64,000 nt of DNA from a virus. The notes under the pieces are model-generated. The model worked only from the letters and a program-made list of their open reading frames with translations, had not been told where the DNA came from and ran no database searches. The stretch spans positions 1 to 64,000 of the IMG/VR virus record IMGVR_UViG_3300036766_002281; one strand, 5' to 3'. The position numbers and the translations under genes were made by a program. This document shows positions 30,777 through 38,400 of this stretch, piece by piece; positions within the stretch are counted from its first letter, which is position 1, and every line of letters begins with the position of its first letter.

Positions 30777-30971
30777 ATGGAAAAGAAATGCCACTGGTGT
30801 TTTGTCGTTATCGTTGTGGAACGGAAACAAAACGAAAAGGAACTTTGTTGCTCTAATTGTGAAACTTTAGGACATAACAAAAATGGATGTGCCAAATGTA
30901 AAAGATACTGGCGAGAACGCTTCATTGAATGCTCTTCCGCAGGAGTTGGAAAAGAACCAGTTAACTCTTGA
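30777..30971 (+). CDS. Zinc-knuckle protein, local family member 3
   Basis: A 64-residue protein: CHWC (5-8), CSNCETLGHNK (near 25), CAKC (near 38). The spacing matches members 1 and 2. Its last 89 bases overlap the next ORF in another frame. Start follows GTAAGAA; SD weak. Confidence 0.6.
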   Translation: MEKKCHWCFVVIVVERKQNEKELCCSNCETLGHNKNGCAKCKRYWRERFIECSSAGVGKEPVNS

Positions 30972-31332
30972 GCAAAGGCATGTTGTGGAATGCTTCAAAA
31001 CATGGTTGGATATTAGACATAAGAACCATCAGGGAGATTCCCCAACTTCTGCAGATATAGATCATTCAGCCTTGCTTTGGAGAATGATCGTGGAAAGAAA
31101 ACAGCCATTACTAGAGCCACCACTTTTGCACATGAGCTGCCCAGATTATAACTCTGTGGAGGGAGATAGTCCAAAACATCCATGGGATCCATATCGTGAT
31201 CCAACAAAATGTGCCTCTTGTCATACTGGTCATAGATGGGAAAGAGACAAAGAAATTCATCCACGATGTGTTGTCTGTGGAGGGTATGGTCATTTAGCTT
31301 GTTTAAGGGAAAAATCAGTAGAGGTAAAATGA
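30883..31332 (+). CDS. Cys-rich hypothetical protein
   Basis: A 149-residue frame beginning inside the previous gene; the exact start is unclear because no SD is seen. The convincing part runs from about LEQRHVVECFKTWLDIRHKNH onward: a helical segment, then CASCHTGHRW and CVVCGGYGHLACL near the C-terminus. The C-V-V-C-G-G-Y-G-H element echoes the C-x-x-C-x-x-L-G-H element of the three preceding proteins. Confidence 0.55.
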   Translation: MDVPNVKDTGENASLNALPQELEKNQLTLEQRHVVECFKTWLDIRHKNHQGDSPTSADIDHSALLWRMIVERKQPLLEPPLLHMSCPDYNSVEGDSPKHPWDPYRDPTKCASCHTGHRWERDKEIHPRCVVCGGYGHLACLREKSVEVK

Positions 31333-31333
31333 A

Positions 31334-31903
31334 ATGAAAAAAGTTCACGAGGCATTGCTTATTATTTTAATGTTAGTAACTGCCATAGTATCTTCAAATA
31401 CAGTTAGGGCTTCTGGTTCTATTGCTACCACCTATTATTTTCTACCACAACAAAAAGATGAAGTTCTAAAGTTCCAACACGATCTTATTACAACGGCTAA
31501 AAAGAAGTTGGATGTTGCTATGTACGGTCTTACTTCCTCGAATAATAATAGCTATGCAACAGATTTATTGGATGCCTGTAAAAGAGGAATACAAGTTCGT
31601 TTACTGAGGGACCAACTTCAATCTAGTTCTAAAGCTTCATCCGCTATCAATCTAGAAATTTCTAAGTTTAAGAATTGTGAAGTTAGATTAAAAAAGGTAG
31701 TAGCACCAATTATGCATTCTAAGGTGACCATTGTAGATGGAACAAAAGTTTTCTGGGGAAGTTTAAACGAATCTGGATCAGGTCCAGCAGAAACAAACAT
31801 AATGGAATCGAATAGTTCTGGAACAGTATTTGAAAAAGCCTTTGAAGACTGGTGGAAGAACTCAATCTCACTAGCAGATTTCTTACTAAAGAGCAAAAAA
31901 TAA
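31334..31903 (+). CDS. Secreted PLD-family (HKD) nuclease-like protein
   Basis: A 189-residue protein with a signal peptide (MKKVHEALLIILMLVTAIVSS, cleavage after VRA or nearby) and one HKD motif, HSKVTIVDG (His128, Lys130, Asp135), followed by GSLNES. The size and single HKD match the Nuc/EndA-type nucleases that dimerise to form one active site; a phospholipase activity is also possible. It is expected in the periplasm. It might degrade incoming or cell-envelope DNA, for example in superinfection exclusion (inference). Confidence 0.85.
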   Translation: MKKVHEALLIILMLVTAIVSSNTVRASGSIATTYYFLPQQKDEVLKFQHDLITTAKKKLDVAMYGLTSSNNNSYATDLLDACKRGIQVRLLRDQLQSSSKASSAINLEISKFKNCEVRLKKVVAPIMHSKVTIVDGTKVFWGSLNESGSGPAETNIMESNSSGTVFEKAFEDWWKNSISLADFLLKSKK

Positions 31904-31917
31904 TCTAAGGAGAATAC

Positions 31918-32742
31918 ATGTCAGATCTATTTGAGAAGATCGGAGAACGTCTTATAAATGAAGTTAAGCAACCAGTTCTTGTTCCAGCAGGACAGATTAT
32001 TTTCTTCTTAAAGGATGCTGAAGAAGGGGTGGGAGCAGGAGCAGAAGTTGGGGAAGGGGAATTTGTAGAACAGATTGCAGATGACTTCGTTCAGATTCAA
32101 AGTAATGGAGATGTTCTTGGTTATCCTGTAGAGAGTATTGCCGACGATGAGAAGTTGTCTATTGTGCCTGCCTCAAAGATTTTTGCTTCGATCGAAGAAT
32201 GTCAAGAAGCCTATCCAGAAGTTTTTGCATTAAAAGAACAAAAGGTATCAGACAATCTATCGGTAGTTGGTAAACGTACAGCATGGATAATCAATGACGA
32301 TACAGAAAAAGAGTTAACCAGTCATAATCTACAAAAGCAAGTTGTATCGTTTGTACGTAACTTTCTTTCTAACTATGATATTGGTGCTCAGTATGATTTG
32401 AAATTCTATACGGTAAGAAATGGATCTTACAAAGAGCGTAACGTTATTGAATCAGGGGATATTAGTCTAGGATTAAATCTCAGAACGATCTCGAATGTTA
32501 AAATCAAAACAGATGTTACTGTGCCAATTCGGGGTGGAAAAATGATTGAGCCATCTGTATTGTTCCTAAACGGAGGACCAAGAATTATTTGTCAGTCCAC
32601 CTTCGATCGACTAATTAAGGATAATACCTTCAGTCATCCAATGTATGGCAATCCTGAACGGTTTGTTACCCCTGAGATTTTGAAAATGTACCAACGTACT
32701 CGTATTCCAAGAATTAATCCTGGAGTGTATGGGCGTGAGTGA
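31918..32742 (+). CDS. Hypothetical protein, possible virion component
   Basis: A 274-residue protein with strong SD AAGGAG. The N-terminal half has an acidic Gly-rich insertion (GVGAGAEVGEGEF). The C-terminal half is beta-rich (YDLKFYTVRNGSYKERNV, LGLNLRTISNVKIKTDV) and ends RIPRINPGVYGRE. No family recognised. Composition would suit a structural or baseplate-associated protein. Confidence 0.5.
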   Translation: MSDLFEKIGERLINEVKQPVLVPAGQIIFFLKDAEEGVGAGAEVGEGEFVEQIADDFVQIQSNGDVLGYPVESIADDEKLSIVPASKIFASIEECQEAYPEVFALKEQKVSDNLSVVGKRTAWIINDDTEKELTSHNLQKQVVSFVRNFLSNYDIGAQYDLKFYTVRNGSYKERNVIESGDISLGLNLRTISNVKIKTDVTVPIRGGKMIEPSVLFLNGGPRIICQSTFDRLIKDNTFSHPMYGNPERFVTPEILKMYQRTRIPRINPGVYGRE

Positions 32743-32745
32743 CCT

Positions 32746-32820
32746 ATGAATAGTAATTTAGAAAGTTGCGTTAGTAAAATAAAGGAAGAATTAATTTTGG
32801 AGGGAATAAATTATGAATAG
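32746..32820 (+). CDS. Very small hypothetical ORF (24 aa)
   Basis: MNSNLESCVSKIKEELILEG and four more residues, in the gap between two genes; its end overlaps the next start. An amphipathic helix is possible. Weak support; it could be a leader peptide for translational coupling. Confidence 0.25.
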   Translation: MNSNLESCVSKIKEELILEGINYE

Positions 32821-32986
32821 ACGCGATGTTAGAAATAGGATAAAGAAAAAAAGAACTCGTCCTACAAGTATACAAATTCATAGGGCGTTTAATCGCTTTA
32901 AACAATTGGCTTGTAATGCCATTAGAATCCCGGTTGATTATGAAGGTTGGGCTAAAAAGATTTTGAAAGTTGTACCAATGGGGTAG
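32813..32986 (+). CDS. Small basic hypothetical protein (57 aa)
   Basis: Starts ATG 32813 with a strong SD (GGAGGG, 9 nt). It is highly basic (NRRDVRNRIKKKRTR, HRAFNRFKQLA) with a hydrophobic C-terminal half (VDYEGWAKKILKVVPMG). Probably binds nucleic acid. The strong SD and the tight fit between neighbours argue that it is real. Confidence 0.55.
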   Translation: MNRRDVRNRIKKKRTRPTSIQIHRAFNRFKQLACNAIRIPVDYEGWAKKILKVVPMG

Positions 32987-32995
32987 AAATTGAAT

Positions 32996-33274
32996 ATGGA
33001 AAAACTTAAAGATAGTATTTCGCGTCTAAGAACTGTTGATAAATGGATACTAGATCAGTGGATACTAGTTCAATTTTTTGATTTACGAAAAGGCGATATC
33101 TTTCGTATGTTTGAAGACGAAGCTCGTACTGAACCAGTGAAGGACAAAGAAGGAAATATTGTTTCTGTGGCAACTTCAGATCCTTACAAAGATTATAGTA
33201 ATAGTGTGGTTGGAGTTTACACAATAGAATGCGATCCCTACATTGGAGGACTACATGACAGAGTCTTCAACTAA
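32996..33274 (+). CDS. Hypothetical protein (92 aa)
   Basis: The protein starts MEKLKDSISRLRT at ATG 32996; an in-frame TTG lies 6 nt upstream. Landmarks: KWILDQWILVQFFDLRKGDIFRMFE and DPYKDYSNSVVGVYTIECDPYIGG. It is reminiscent of small phage proteins that describe a 'functional handle' beta element, but I cannot name a family. It overlaps the next gene by 20 nt. Confidence 0.5.
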   Translation: MEKLKDSISRLRTVDKWILDQWILVQFFDLRKGDIFRMFEDEARTEPVKDKEGNIVSVATSDPYKDYSNSVVGVYTIECDPYIGGLHDRVFN

Positions 33275-33608
33275 GAAATCCTTCTTTTCTATCTTGTTAG
33301 GAAGAATAGATGGAATAATGGCTATCGTAGGTTTAGTAGCTTTAGGATTTGGGGCACCGTATTGGCTGGATGATCACTATGCTCGAGCTTCAGAAGTTGT
33401 GCAACTAAAAGAACAATTTGAGCAACAACAACTTGAGAGTCGTCAGTTTTCTGTTCAGCAGAATATATTTGCACTGACGAATAAGTACAAGGATACTTCT
33501 AAGATGTCGATTGAAGACAAAATCAATTTACAGAAGTTGCAAGATTTATTAAAAAGGGTGAACGATCGTTTGGAAGTACTGGACAAGAAATTAGGCCTCA
33601 CCCCGTAA
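33255..33608 (+). CDS. Membrane-anchored coiled-coil protein
   Basis: About 117 residues from ATG 33255 (SD GGAGG, 5 nt). A short polar N-terminus is followed by a transmembrane segment (GIMAIVGLVALGFGAPYWL), then a Gln/Glu-rich coiled coil (LKEQFEQQQLESRQF; INLQKLQDLLKRVNDRLEVLDKKL). This topology fits an inner-membrane spanin or another envelope protein, but no lysis neighbours are adjacent, so the role is open. It directly precedes the FtsZ-like gene. Confidence 0.5.
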   Translation: MTESSTKKSFFSILLGRIDGIMAIVGLVALGFGAPYWLDDHYARASEVVQLKEQFEQQQLESRQFSVQQNIFALTNKYKDTSKMSIEDKINLQKLQDLLKRVNDRLEVLDKKLGLTP

Positions 33609-33629
33609 TAAAGAATGGAGGAATAAGCA

Positions 33630-34571
33630 TTGGAACAGAAAAGCATCCAGGTCAGCGTTCTTGGGATCGGTGGTTGTGGTGGTAACATCTTAGCAGATGT
33701 CTATGCTGATTTGAAAGATTCTACTACCCCTATTACTTATAGAATTATGAATACCGATGTTCAGGCGCTTTCTTTTGTAATGGATCGTGGTTTTCCAAAA
33801 GACTTTCTCACTCAGATTGGTGGTAATGCTACTCGTGGGTTAGGGGCAGGATCGAATCCCGATGTAGGACGTTCAGCAGCGCAAGAGGACATTACTGAGA
33901 TAAGAAGTTTGGTTACGGGAAAAGATCTGGTTATTGTTATTACTGGTCTGGGTGGAGGAACAGGATCAGGGGCTACTCCAGTAATACTTAAAGAAGCCAA
34001 AGAAGCAAATGCCCTGACAATGTGTTGTTGCGTAATGCCGTATTCTTTTGAATCAGCGGCAAGAAATAGTATTGCAAAGAAAGCCTTGAAAGAGATTGCA
34101 GAAACTTGCGATGCCTATCTTGCTGTATCAAACGACGCAGCAGAAAGCCTTGTTTTCAAAGACGTAATCAAGGAAATTAACAGTTCAGTATCTCAAGGTA
34201 TTCAAGTTACTTTAGACGTACTACTCAATGCCAGTTTAGTAAACTTAGATTTTGCAGATTTTACTACCGTAATAAAGAATGGAGGGAAAACATATTTTTC
34301 GTATGCTTGTTTCGATGGAGACAAACGAGACGAGAAAATAGTCAAGGAACTCACCAGATTGAAGTTATATCCTGGTGCATCTCTTAAAAAGATTCAACGT
34401 GCTGTCATATTTGTGCGCGGTGGATCTGATATGAGAAAAGAGGAGCTGAAAACTATTGTTAACTCTATTCAAGAAAAGCTATCGGAAGATGTGCTTGTGC
34501 TTATGGGGGTATCCGTCAAGGAATCTAAAAGTACTATCGAAGCGGCATTCGTTGGAGTTGTTGGAAATTGA
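33630..34571 (+). CDS. FtsZ/tubulin-like GTPase
   Basis: A 313-residue tubulin/FtsZ-superfamily GTPase. The TTG start has a strong SD (GGAGG). GTP-binding motifs: GIGGCGGNI (12-20), MNTDVQAL (40-47), TRGLGAGSNPDVG (68-80) and the tubulin signature GLGGGTGSG (106-114). The T7 loop NLDFADFTTVI (205-215) keeps the two Asp residues needed for GTP hydrolysis on polymerisation. These features are closer to cellular FtsZ than to phage PhuZ as I recall them. The long acidic FtsZ tail and its FtsA/ZipA-binding peptide are absent. It may centre phage replication like PhuZ, or disturb host division. Confidence 0.88.
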   Translation: MEQKSIQVSVLGIGGCGGNILADVYADLKDSTTPITYRIMNTDVQALSFVMDRGFPKDFLTQIGGNATRGLGAGSNPDVGRSAAQEDITEIRSLVTGKDLVIVITGLGGGTGSGATPVILKEAKEANALTMCCCVMPYSFESAARNSIAKKALKEIAETCDAYLAVSNDAAESLVFKDVIKEINSSVSQGIQVTLDVLLNASLVNLDFADFTTVIKNGGKTYFSYACFDGDKRDEKIVKELTRLKLYPGASLKKIQRAVIFVRGGSDMRKEELKTIVNSIQEKLSEDVLVLMGVSVKESKSTIEAAFVGVVGN

Positions 34572-34572
34572 T

Positions 34573-34809
34573 ATGTTGGATGTAGTAAGTGGGGTAAAGG
34601 GAATTGTGTATATGAAACGTAGAAAGCATGAGATTCCTGCTAAATGGGCATTCGTTTTTCTAAACAAAAGTGCCTATATAACCCATACCTATTTTAGGCA
34701 GATGGGAAAAAGATTTTGGTTTCATTTTTGGACTCCAAAGTGGCATGAAGGCAGAGGACCTTATTTATCAGTTGGTCTTGGAATAGTAGCAATCTATAGA
34801 GGATATTAG
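34573..34809 (+). CDS. Small basic hypothetical protein
   Basis: 78 residues from ATG 34573, 1 nt after the FtsZ-like stop; an alternative ATG at 34612 gives MKRRKHEIP. Aromatic and basic (FRQMGKRFWFHFWTPKWHEG), ending VGLGIVAIYRGY, possibly membrane-peripheral. No family recognised. Confidence 0.45.
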   Translation: MLDVVSGVKGIVYMKRRKHEIPAKWAFVFLNKSAYITHTYFRQMGKRFWFHFWTPKWHEGRGPYLSVGLGIVAIYRGY

Positions 34810-34841
34810 TTTAGGGGATGAATCGTAAAATTATAAAGTAA

Positions 34842-36011
34842 ATGATAAAAACATATAAATATAGACTTTACCCAACAAAAAAGCAGGTTCAGAAACTAGA
34901 GCTTACTCTTGATATTTGTCGTATCCTGTATAATTCTTGTCTCTTGGATAGGAAAAATACTTGGGAGAAAACAGGAAAAGGTTTGTCTTACAATCAGCAA
35001 TGTGAAATTTTAACTCAAAACAAGAAAACTGTTTTATTCTTAAAAGAAATACATTCTCAGGTTCTCCAGGATGTCTTACTGAGAGTAGATAAGTCTTTTC
35101 AGAATTTCTTCAGGCGAATAAAACAAAAACAAGGTAAAGCCGGGTACCCAAGATTCAAGGCAATGAATCGTTACGATAGTTTCTGCTATCCACAAAGTGG
35201 TTTTGAAATTGTAGACGGTAAACTAAAACTCTCTAAAATCGGAACTATTAAGCTAAAACTACATAGAAAAATAGTAGGACAAATCAAAACTTGTACTATT
35301 AAGAAAGAACTTGATCGCTGGTACGCCTGTTTCTCGGTTGAACATCAACCACAAAAACGACCGGTACCAACCAAATCTATAGGAATAGATGTAGGCCTCA
35401 CCAATTTTGCTACTCTTTCCAACGTAGAGGTTATAGAAAATCCAAGGCATCTTAGAAAATCAGAAAACAAACTAAAACTGAAACAACGATTACTTTCTAA
35501 AAAAATTAAAGGTTCTAATAACAGAACCAAAGCCAGAACTACCTTAGCTAAACTGCATAGAAAAGTAAGAAACCAAAGATTAGATTTTCATCATCAAGAA
35601 AGTAGAAAGTTAGTCAACGAATATGGCTTTATAGCTGTAGAAGATCTACAAATCAAAAACATGGTTCAGAACCACCATCTTGCTAAATCAATTTCAGATG
35701 CTGGATGGGGTCAGTTTTTGTCCCTGCTCAAGTACAAAGCGGAAGAAGCTGGTAGTTGGGTAGAAAAAGTAGGAGCTTATTATACAAGTCAGATATGTAG
35801 TCATTGCGGTGAACTGGTCAAGAAAACACTCTCACAAAGAGTGCACTTGTGCACAAACTGTGGGCTGTTATTAGACCGAGATCATAACGCTGCTATAAAT
35901 ATTATTAATAAATCTACGGCAGGAACTGCCGGATTTCAAGCTTGGGGAGAAACGACGTATCAAAGTCCTTCGACGAACCAAGAAGTCACTGAGTTTTTAA
36001 CTCAAGGGTAG
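34842..36011 (+). CDS. tnpB: TnpB (IS200/IS605 OrfB) RNA-guided nuclease
   Basis: A 389-residue TnpB with an N-terminal wedge/REC-like region starting MIKTYKYRLYPT, RuvC-I GIDVGL (Asp183), RuvC-II VEDL (Glu267), a zinc finger (C319, C322, C337, C340) and RuvC-III DRDHNAA (Asp347). All catalytic residues are present. TnpB is a transposon-encoded nuclease guided by an omega RNA from the element's right end. No tnpA lies beside it, so the element is a non-autonomous or domesticated tnpB-only type. The C-terminal coding part (STAGTAGFQAWGE) overlaps the putative omega RNA. Confidence 0.93.
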   Translation: MIKTYKYRLYPTKKQVQKLELTLDICRILYNSCLLDRKNTWEKTGKGLSYNQQCEILTQNKKTVLFLKEIHSQVLQDVLLRVDKSFQNFFRRIKQKQGKAGYPRFKAMNRYDSFCYPQSGFEIVDGKLKLSKIGTIKLKLHRKIVGQIKTCTIKKELDRWYACFSVEHQPQKRPVPTKSIGIDVGLTNFATLSNVEVIENPRHLRKSENKLKLKQRLLSKKIKGSNNRTKARTTLAKLHRKVRNQRLDFHHQESRKLVNEYGFIAVEDLQIKNMVQNHHLAKSISDAGWGQFLSLLKYKAEEAGSWVEKVGAYYTSQICSHCGELVKKTLSQRVHLCTNCGLLLDRDHNAAINIINKSTAGTAGFQAWGETTYQSPSTNQEVTEFLTQG

Positions 36012-36016
36012 TTCAC
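35917..36016 (+). ncRNA. Putative omega RNA 3' part / right end of the tnpB element
   Basis: TnpB guide RNAs usually overlap the 3' end of tnpB and run to the transposon right end. Here CGGCAG/CTGCCG (35917-35922 with 35926-35931) and TGAGTT/AACTCA (35990-35995 with 35999-36004) form hairpins, followed by AGGGTAGTTCAC, which would be the scaffold end. The guide would be the bases downstream. The 5' limit and the exact end are not determinable by eye. Confidence 0.45.
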
Positions 36017-36077
36017 TTGGTAGAACATCATTGTAATGTAATTAAAATTAGTATCTAAGAGGATAAGACTAAATAGA

Positions 36078-36359
36078 ATGACTCGTCGTAGGCATTCTAA
36101 AAAACTGTTGGAAGAATACAGGAAAAAGATTTTAGCTAGTTCAAAGGATTTACATTTCTATGGAATACAAGCATCGGAAGACTATCTGGACAATCGACTA
36201 AGTAATGAGCAGTACATTTACATTATGGATCAGATTGAGGAAGATGTAGGTAGATTTTTGTTACTGATTCAAGAGTGTAAGAAGTTTCACCAGGCAATCA
36301 ACATTAAACAGTTGTTAGCAGTAACAACTGAAAAACCAAATAGGAGGAGATTACAATGA
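36078..36359 (+). CDS. Hypothetical helical protein
   Basis: A 93-residue basic helical protein (TRRRHSKKLLEEYRKKIL; YIYIMDQIEEDVGRFLLLI). No family recognised. Its stop overlaps the ATG of the first Fn3-like exported protein (ATGA), linking them in one operon. It is the first gene after the tnpB element. Confidence 0.5.
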   Translation: MTRRRHSKKLLEEYRKKILASSKDLHFYGIQASEDYLDNRLSNEQYIYIMDQIEEDVGRFLLLIQECKKFHQAINIKQLLAVTTEKPNRRRLQ

Positions 36360-36742
36360 AAGTATTTAAATTAGTATTGATGTTAACGGTATTGATGGTT
36401 GGATTGAGTTTGAGCATGCCAAGGAAGGCTAGTGCAACTGGAAATGTTTGTACTCCATGTACAGCTACTTGGACAGCCAACGCGTCAACAGATAACGTTA
36501 CTGGATATAATGTTTATCTGTCTACGAATGCCGCCGCAACAATTGCCAATTCAACAAAGGCCGCCGCAGGAAATGTTACGACAGCCACAATGGCAACTCT
36601 GTTTACTTTAACAAATGGTACCCAGTATTATACCTTTGTTACAGCTGTTAACGTTGCTGGAGAATCAGGTGCAAGCACTATTGTTCCATTTGTTTATCAG
36701 AATGCAGCTCCTGGGGTTGTTCAGGGCGTAACAGTTAAGTAA
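36356..36742 (+). CDS. Exported Fn3-like protein 1
   Basis: A 128-residue protein with a signal peptide (MKVFKLVLMLTVLMVGLSLS, cleavage near ASA-TG) and one fibronectin type III-like domain: WTANASTDNVTGYNVYLST, then TNGTQYYTFVTAVNVAGES. CTPC near the mature start may form a disulfide. Strong SD AGGAGG. Expected in the periplasm or on the surface. It is the first of three consecutive exported Fn3-like proteins. Confidence 0.7.
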   Translation: MKVFKLVLMLTVLMVGLSLSMPRKASATGNVCTPCTATWTANASTDNVTGYNVYLSTNAAATIANSTKAAAGNVTTATMATLFTLTNGTQYYTFVTAVNVAGESGASTIVPFVYQNAAPGVVQGVTVK

Positions 36743-36758
36743 AAGTAAGAGTAAGCTA

Positions 36759-36782
36759 CAACGACAACGACAATGACAATGA
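36759..36782 (+). repeat. Hexamer tandem repeat CAACGA/CAATGA x4
   Basis: Two CAACGA units followed by two CAATGA units fill the linker and run over the start of the lipoprotein gene. The array itself creates the ATG start codons. Confidence 0.85.
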
Positions 36783-37270
36783 AGAAGCATGAAATGAGAA
36801 AATGGAATTATCTATATCTTGGTATAGTGGTTCTTCTTCTCATTTCATGCGCTTCTTCTCCAACAGTTTATCCATCTTCAAATGGGCAGATATCTGGGGA
36901 ACTTAGATCAAGTGCAAAGCAAGGAATAAGATTTGCGCAAACTGCAGGAAGCGTAAGTGCCTTAACGTGGGATGCCCCTACTACAAATGTAGATGGAAGC
37001 CTTTTAACAGATTTGGCTGGATTCAAAGTCTACTGGGGATTGACTTCTGGATCTTATTCAAGCGTAAAAGATGTTGGAATGGCTGGCGTAGGCAATGGTA
37101 ATTTAGTAGGTGGAGTAGATATCAGTAGCTTAGGATGGCCTCAGAATACAACGTATTATGTTGTGCTTACAGCCTATGATACCTATGGCAACGAATCTTC
37201 TTATTCAAATCAAGTAAGTGGATTTTACGATGGACTTGCTGGATCTCCTTTTCAGATTAAAGTACAGTAA
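36773..37270 (+). CDS. Fn3-like lipoprotein 2
   Basis: A 165-residue protein with a lipoprotein signal: hydrophobic core (YLYLGIVVLLLISCAS) and lipobox LISC with the lipid Cys near residue 26. The mature part has one Fn3-like domain: LAGFKVYWGLTSGSYS, then NTTYYVVLTAYDTYGNESSYSNQ. It should be anchored in a membrane facing the periplasm, implying a Gram-negative-type envelope. The start lies within a CAATGA repeat; alternative ATGs occur at residues 3 and 8. Confidence 0.72.
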   Translation: MTMKKHEMRKWNYLYLGIVVLLLISCASSPTVYPSSNGQISGELRSSAKQGIRFAQTAGSVSALTWDAPTTNVDGSLLTDLAGFKVYWGLTSGSYSSVKDVGMAGVGNGNLVGGVDISSLGWPQNTTYYVVLTAYDTYGNESSYSNQVSGFYDGLAGSPFQIKVQ

Positions 37271-37282
37271 TAGGATAAGGCT

Positions 37283-37609
37283 ATGAAAAACTTTATAAGA
37301 TTTTTGGTTCTTGCATTAATTGGTTTCTTTCAGTTGGCAGCAACTTGCACGCCTATTCCTACTACTGATCCAAAAGTTTCAGCAGTACAATGGATTCCAA
37401 ATATTGCTACTGATTATGTTCAAGGGTATAAAGTTTACGTGGGAATTCAAACGCAGGTTTACCCACTGGTTAAAGATGTTGGAGAGGTATCAAGCTATTC
37501 CCTAACAAGTCTTGGGTTAAAAACTGGGGTACATTATTATCTTACAGTTACTGCTTATAATGTTGCTGGAGAATCTATAAAGTCTGCAGAAGTGCAATTT
37601 GATTACTAG
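37283..37609 (+). CDS. Exported Fn3-like protein 3
   Basis: A 108-residue protein with a signal peptide (KNFIRFLVLALIGFFQLAATC), possibly a lipoprotein signal since a Cys follows AAT, although the lipobox is imperfect. One Fn3-like domain: DYVQGYKVYVGIQTQVYP, then GVHYYLTVTAYNVAGES. Related in plan to the two preceding proteins, indicating tandem duplication. SD AAGG. Confidence 0.7.
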   Translation: MKNFIRFLVLALIGFFQLAATCTPIPTTDPKVSAVQWIPNIATDYVQGYKVYVGIQTQVYPLVKDVGEVSSYSLTSLGLKTGVHYYLTVTAYNVAGESIKSAEVQFDY

Positions 37610-37626
37610 TAGTAGAGAGGAAGATA

Positions 37627-38367
37627 ATGACTGGAAAGGTATTGGAATTCAAAAATTATACAAAATGTAAAGTTTGTAAGATTGAGAAAGAAGATCAAAC
37701 CTTTTTTGATTATTTTCATGGTTTAAGATTTAAAGATAATCTTTCCCTATCTGCCCTTATTGAAAAGATAAGAATAAGATTTATGGAAAAGGGTATTCAG
37801 CTTCTTCTTCCTAACGAAGTAAATCTTTCAAATCACTTCAGCAAACACATTCCTTTAGATTTAGCGTCAAAGTATAAAGCTCAATCTCTGGTGAGAGCTT
37901 CCCAACAGTCTAAGGCAATTAAAAAAGAAACTATTCAGACCTCAACGATTGTAAAAGAAAAGATTGCTATCTACGATGAGTTTGAAAAACTGTACAGCAA
38001 ATTCAAAGGGGTAATTGAAGAATTTGAACGAAAAGAGAATAATCAGATTACTGCTTTGAATTGGCTTCCGTATACAAGTTTGATTAGAGAGTTGAAATCT
38101 TTTCTCGTAGAGCTCAATAAAATGAATTCTAATGAGCAGATTGTAAAATTAGTTCTTCAAACTGCATTTCAGCAATACACGTTAGGAGCCCTTCAAGGAA
38201 CGTTAAAGGAATGCGATCTGTTTAAGATGAGTTTGAAGAGTTACATTAAAGAATACGACGTTGTAGAAAAACTTGTGGATATGCATCAATCTAGATTGTA
38301 TGATTGCCTATCATCAAGTAGCAAAGAAGCTATAAACCTTGTAAAAGAAGAGTACAAAATAGCCTAA
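37627..38367 (+). CDS. Hypothetical protein, candidate small terminase-like
   Basis: A 246-residue helical protein with an N-terminal Cys pair (CKVC, residues 14-17), then a segment that could be a helix-turn-helix (LSLSALIEKIRIRF; PNEVNLSNHFSKHIP), a central coiled coil (EFEKLYSKFKGVIEEFERKE) and a helical C-terminus. It lies two genes before the large terminase, and a DNA-binding N-terminus plus a coiled coil is a small-terminase plan. This is placement-based inference; no diagnostic motif exists. Confidence 0.45.
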   Translation: MTGKVLEFKNYTKCKVCKIEKEDQTFFDYFHGLRFKDNLSLSALIEKIRIRFMEKGIQLLLPNEVNLSNHFSKHIPLDLASKYKAQSLVRASQQSKAIKKETIQTSTIVKEKIAIYDEFEKLYSKFKGVIEEFERKENNQITALNWLPYTSLIRELKSFLVELNKMNSNEQIVKLVLQTAFQQYTLGALQGTLKECDLFKMSLKSYIKEYDVVEKLVDMHQSRLYDCLSSSSKEAINLVKEEYKIA

Positions 38368-38400
38368 TCAATAAAACTTAACAAAGTAAGGGGTAGAAAA

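Noticed and set aside
36001-36060. tRNA-like D-arm (GTTCACTTGGTAGAAC) after tnpB
   Set aside because: A D-arm can be drawn, but the anticodon stem is mismatched and no T-arm or 3' acceptor strand follows. It is more likely the right end of the tnpB element.
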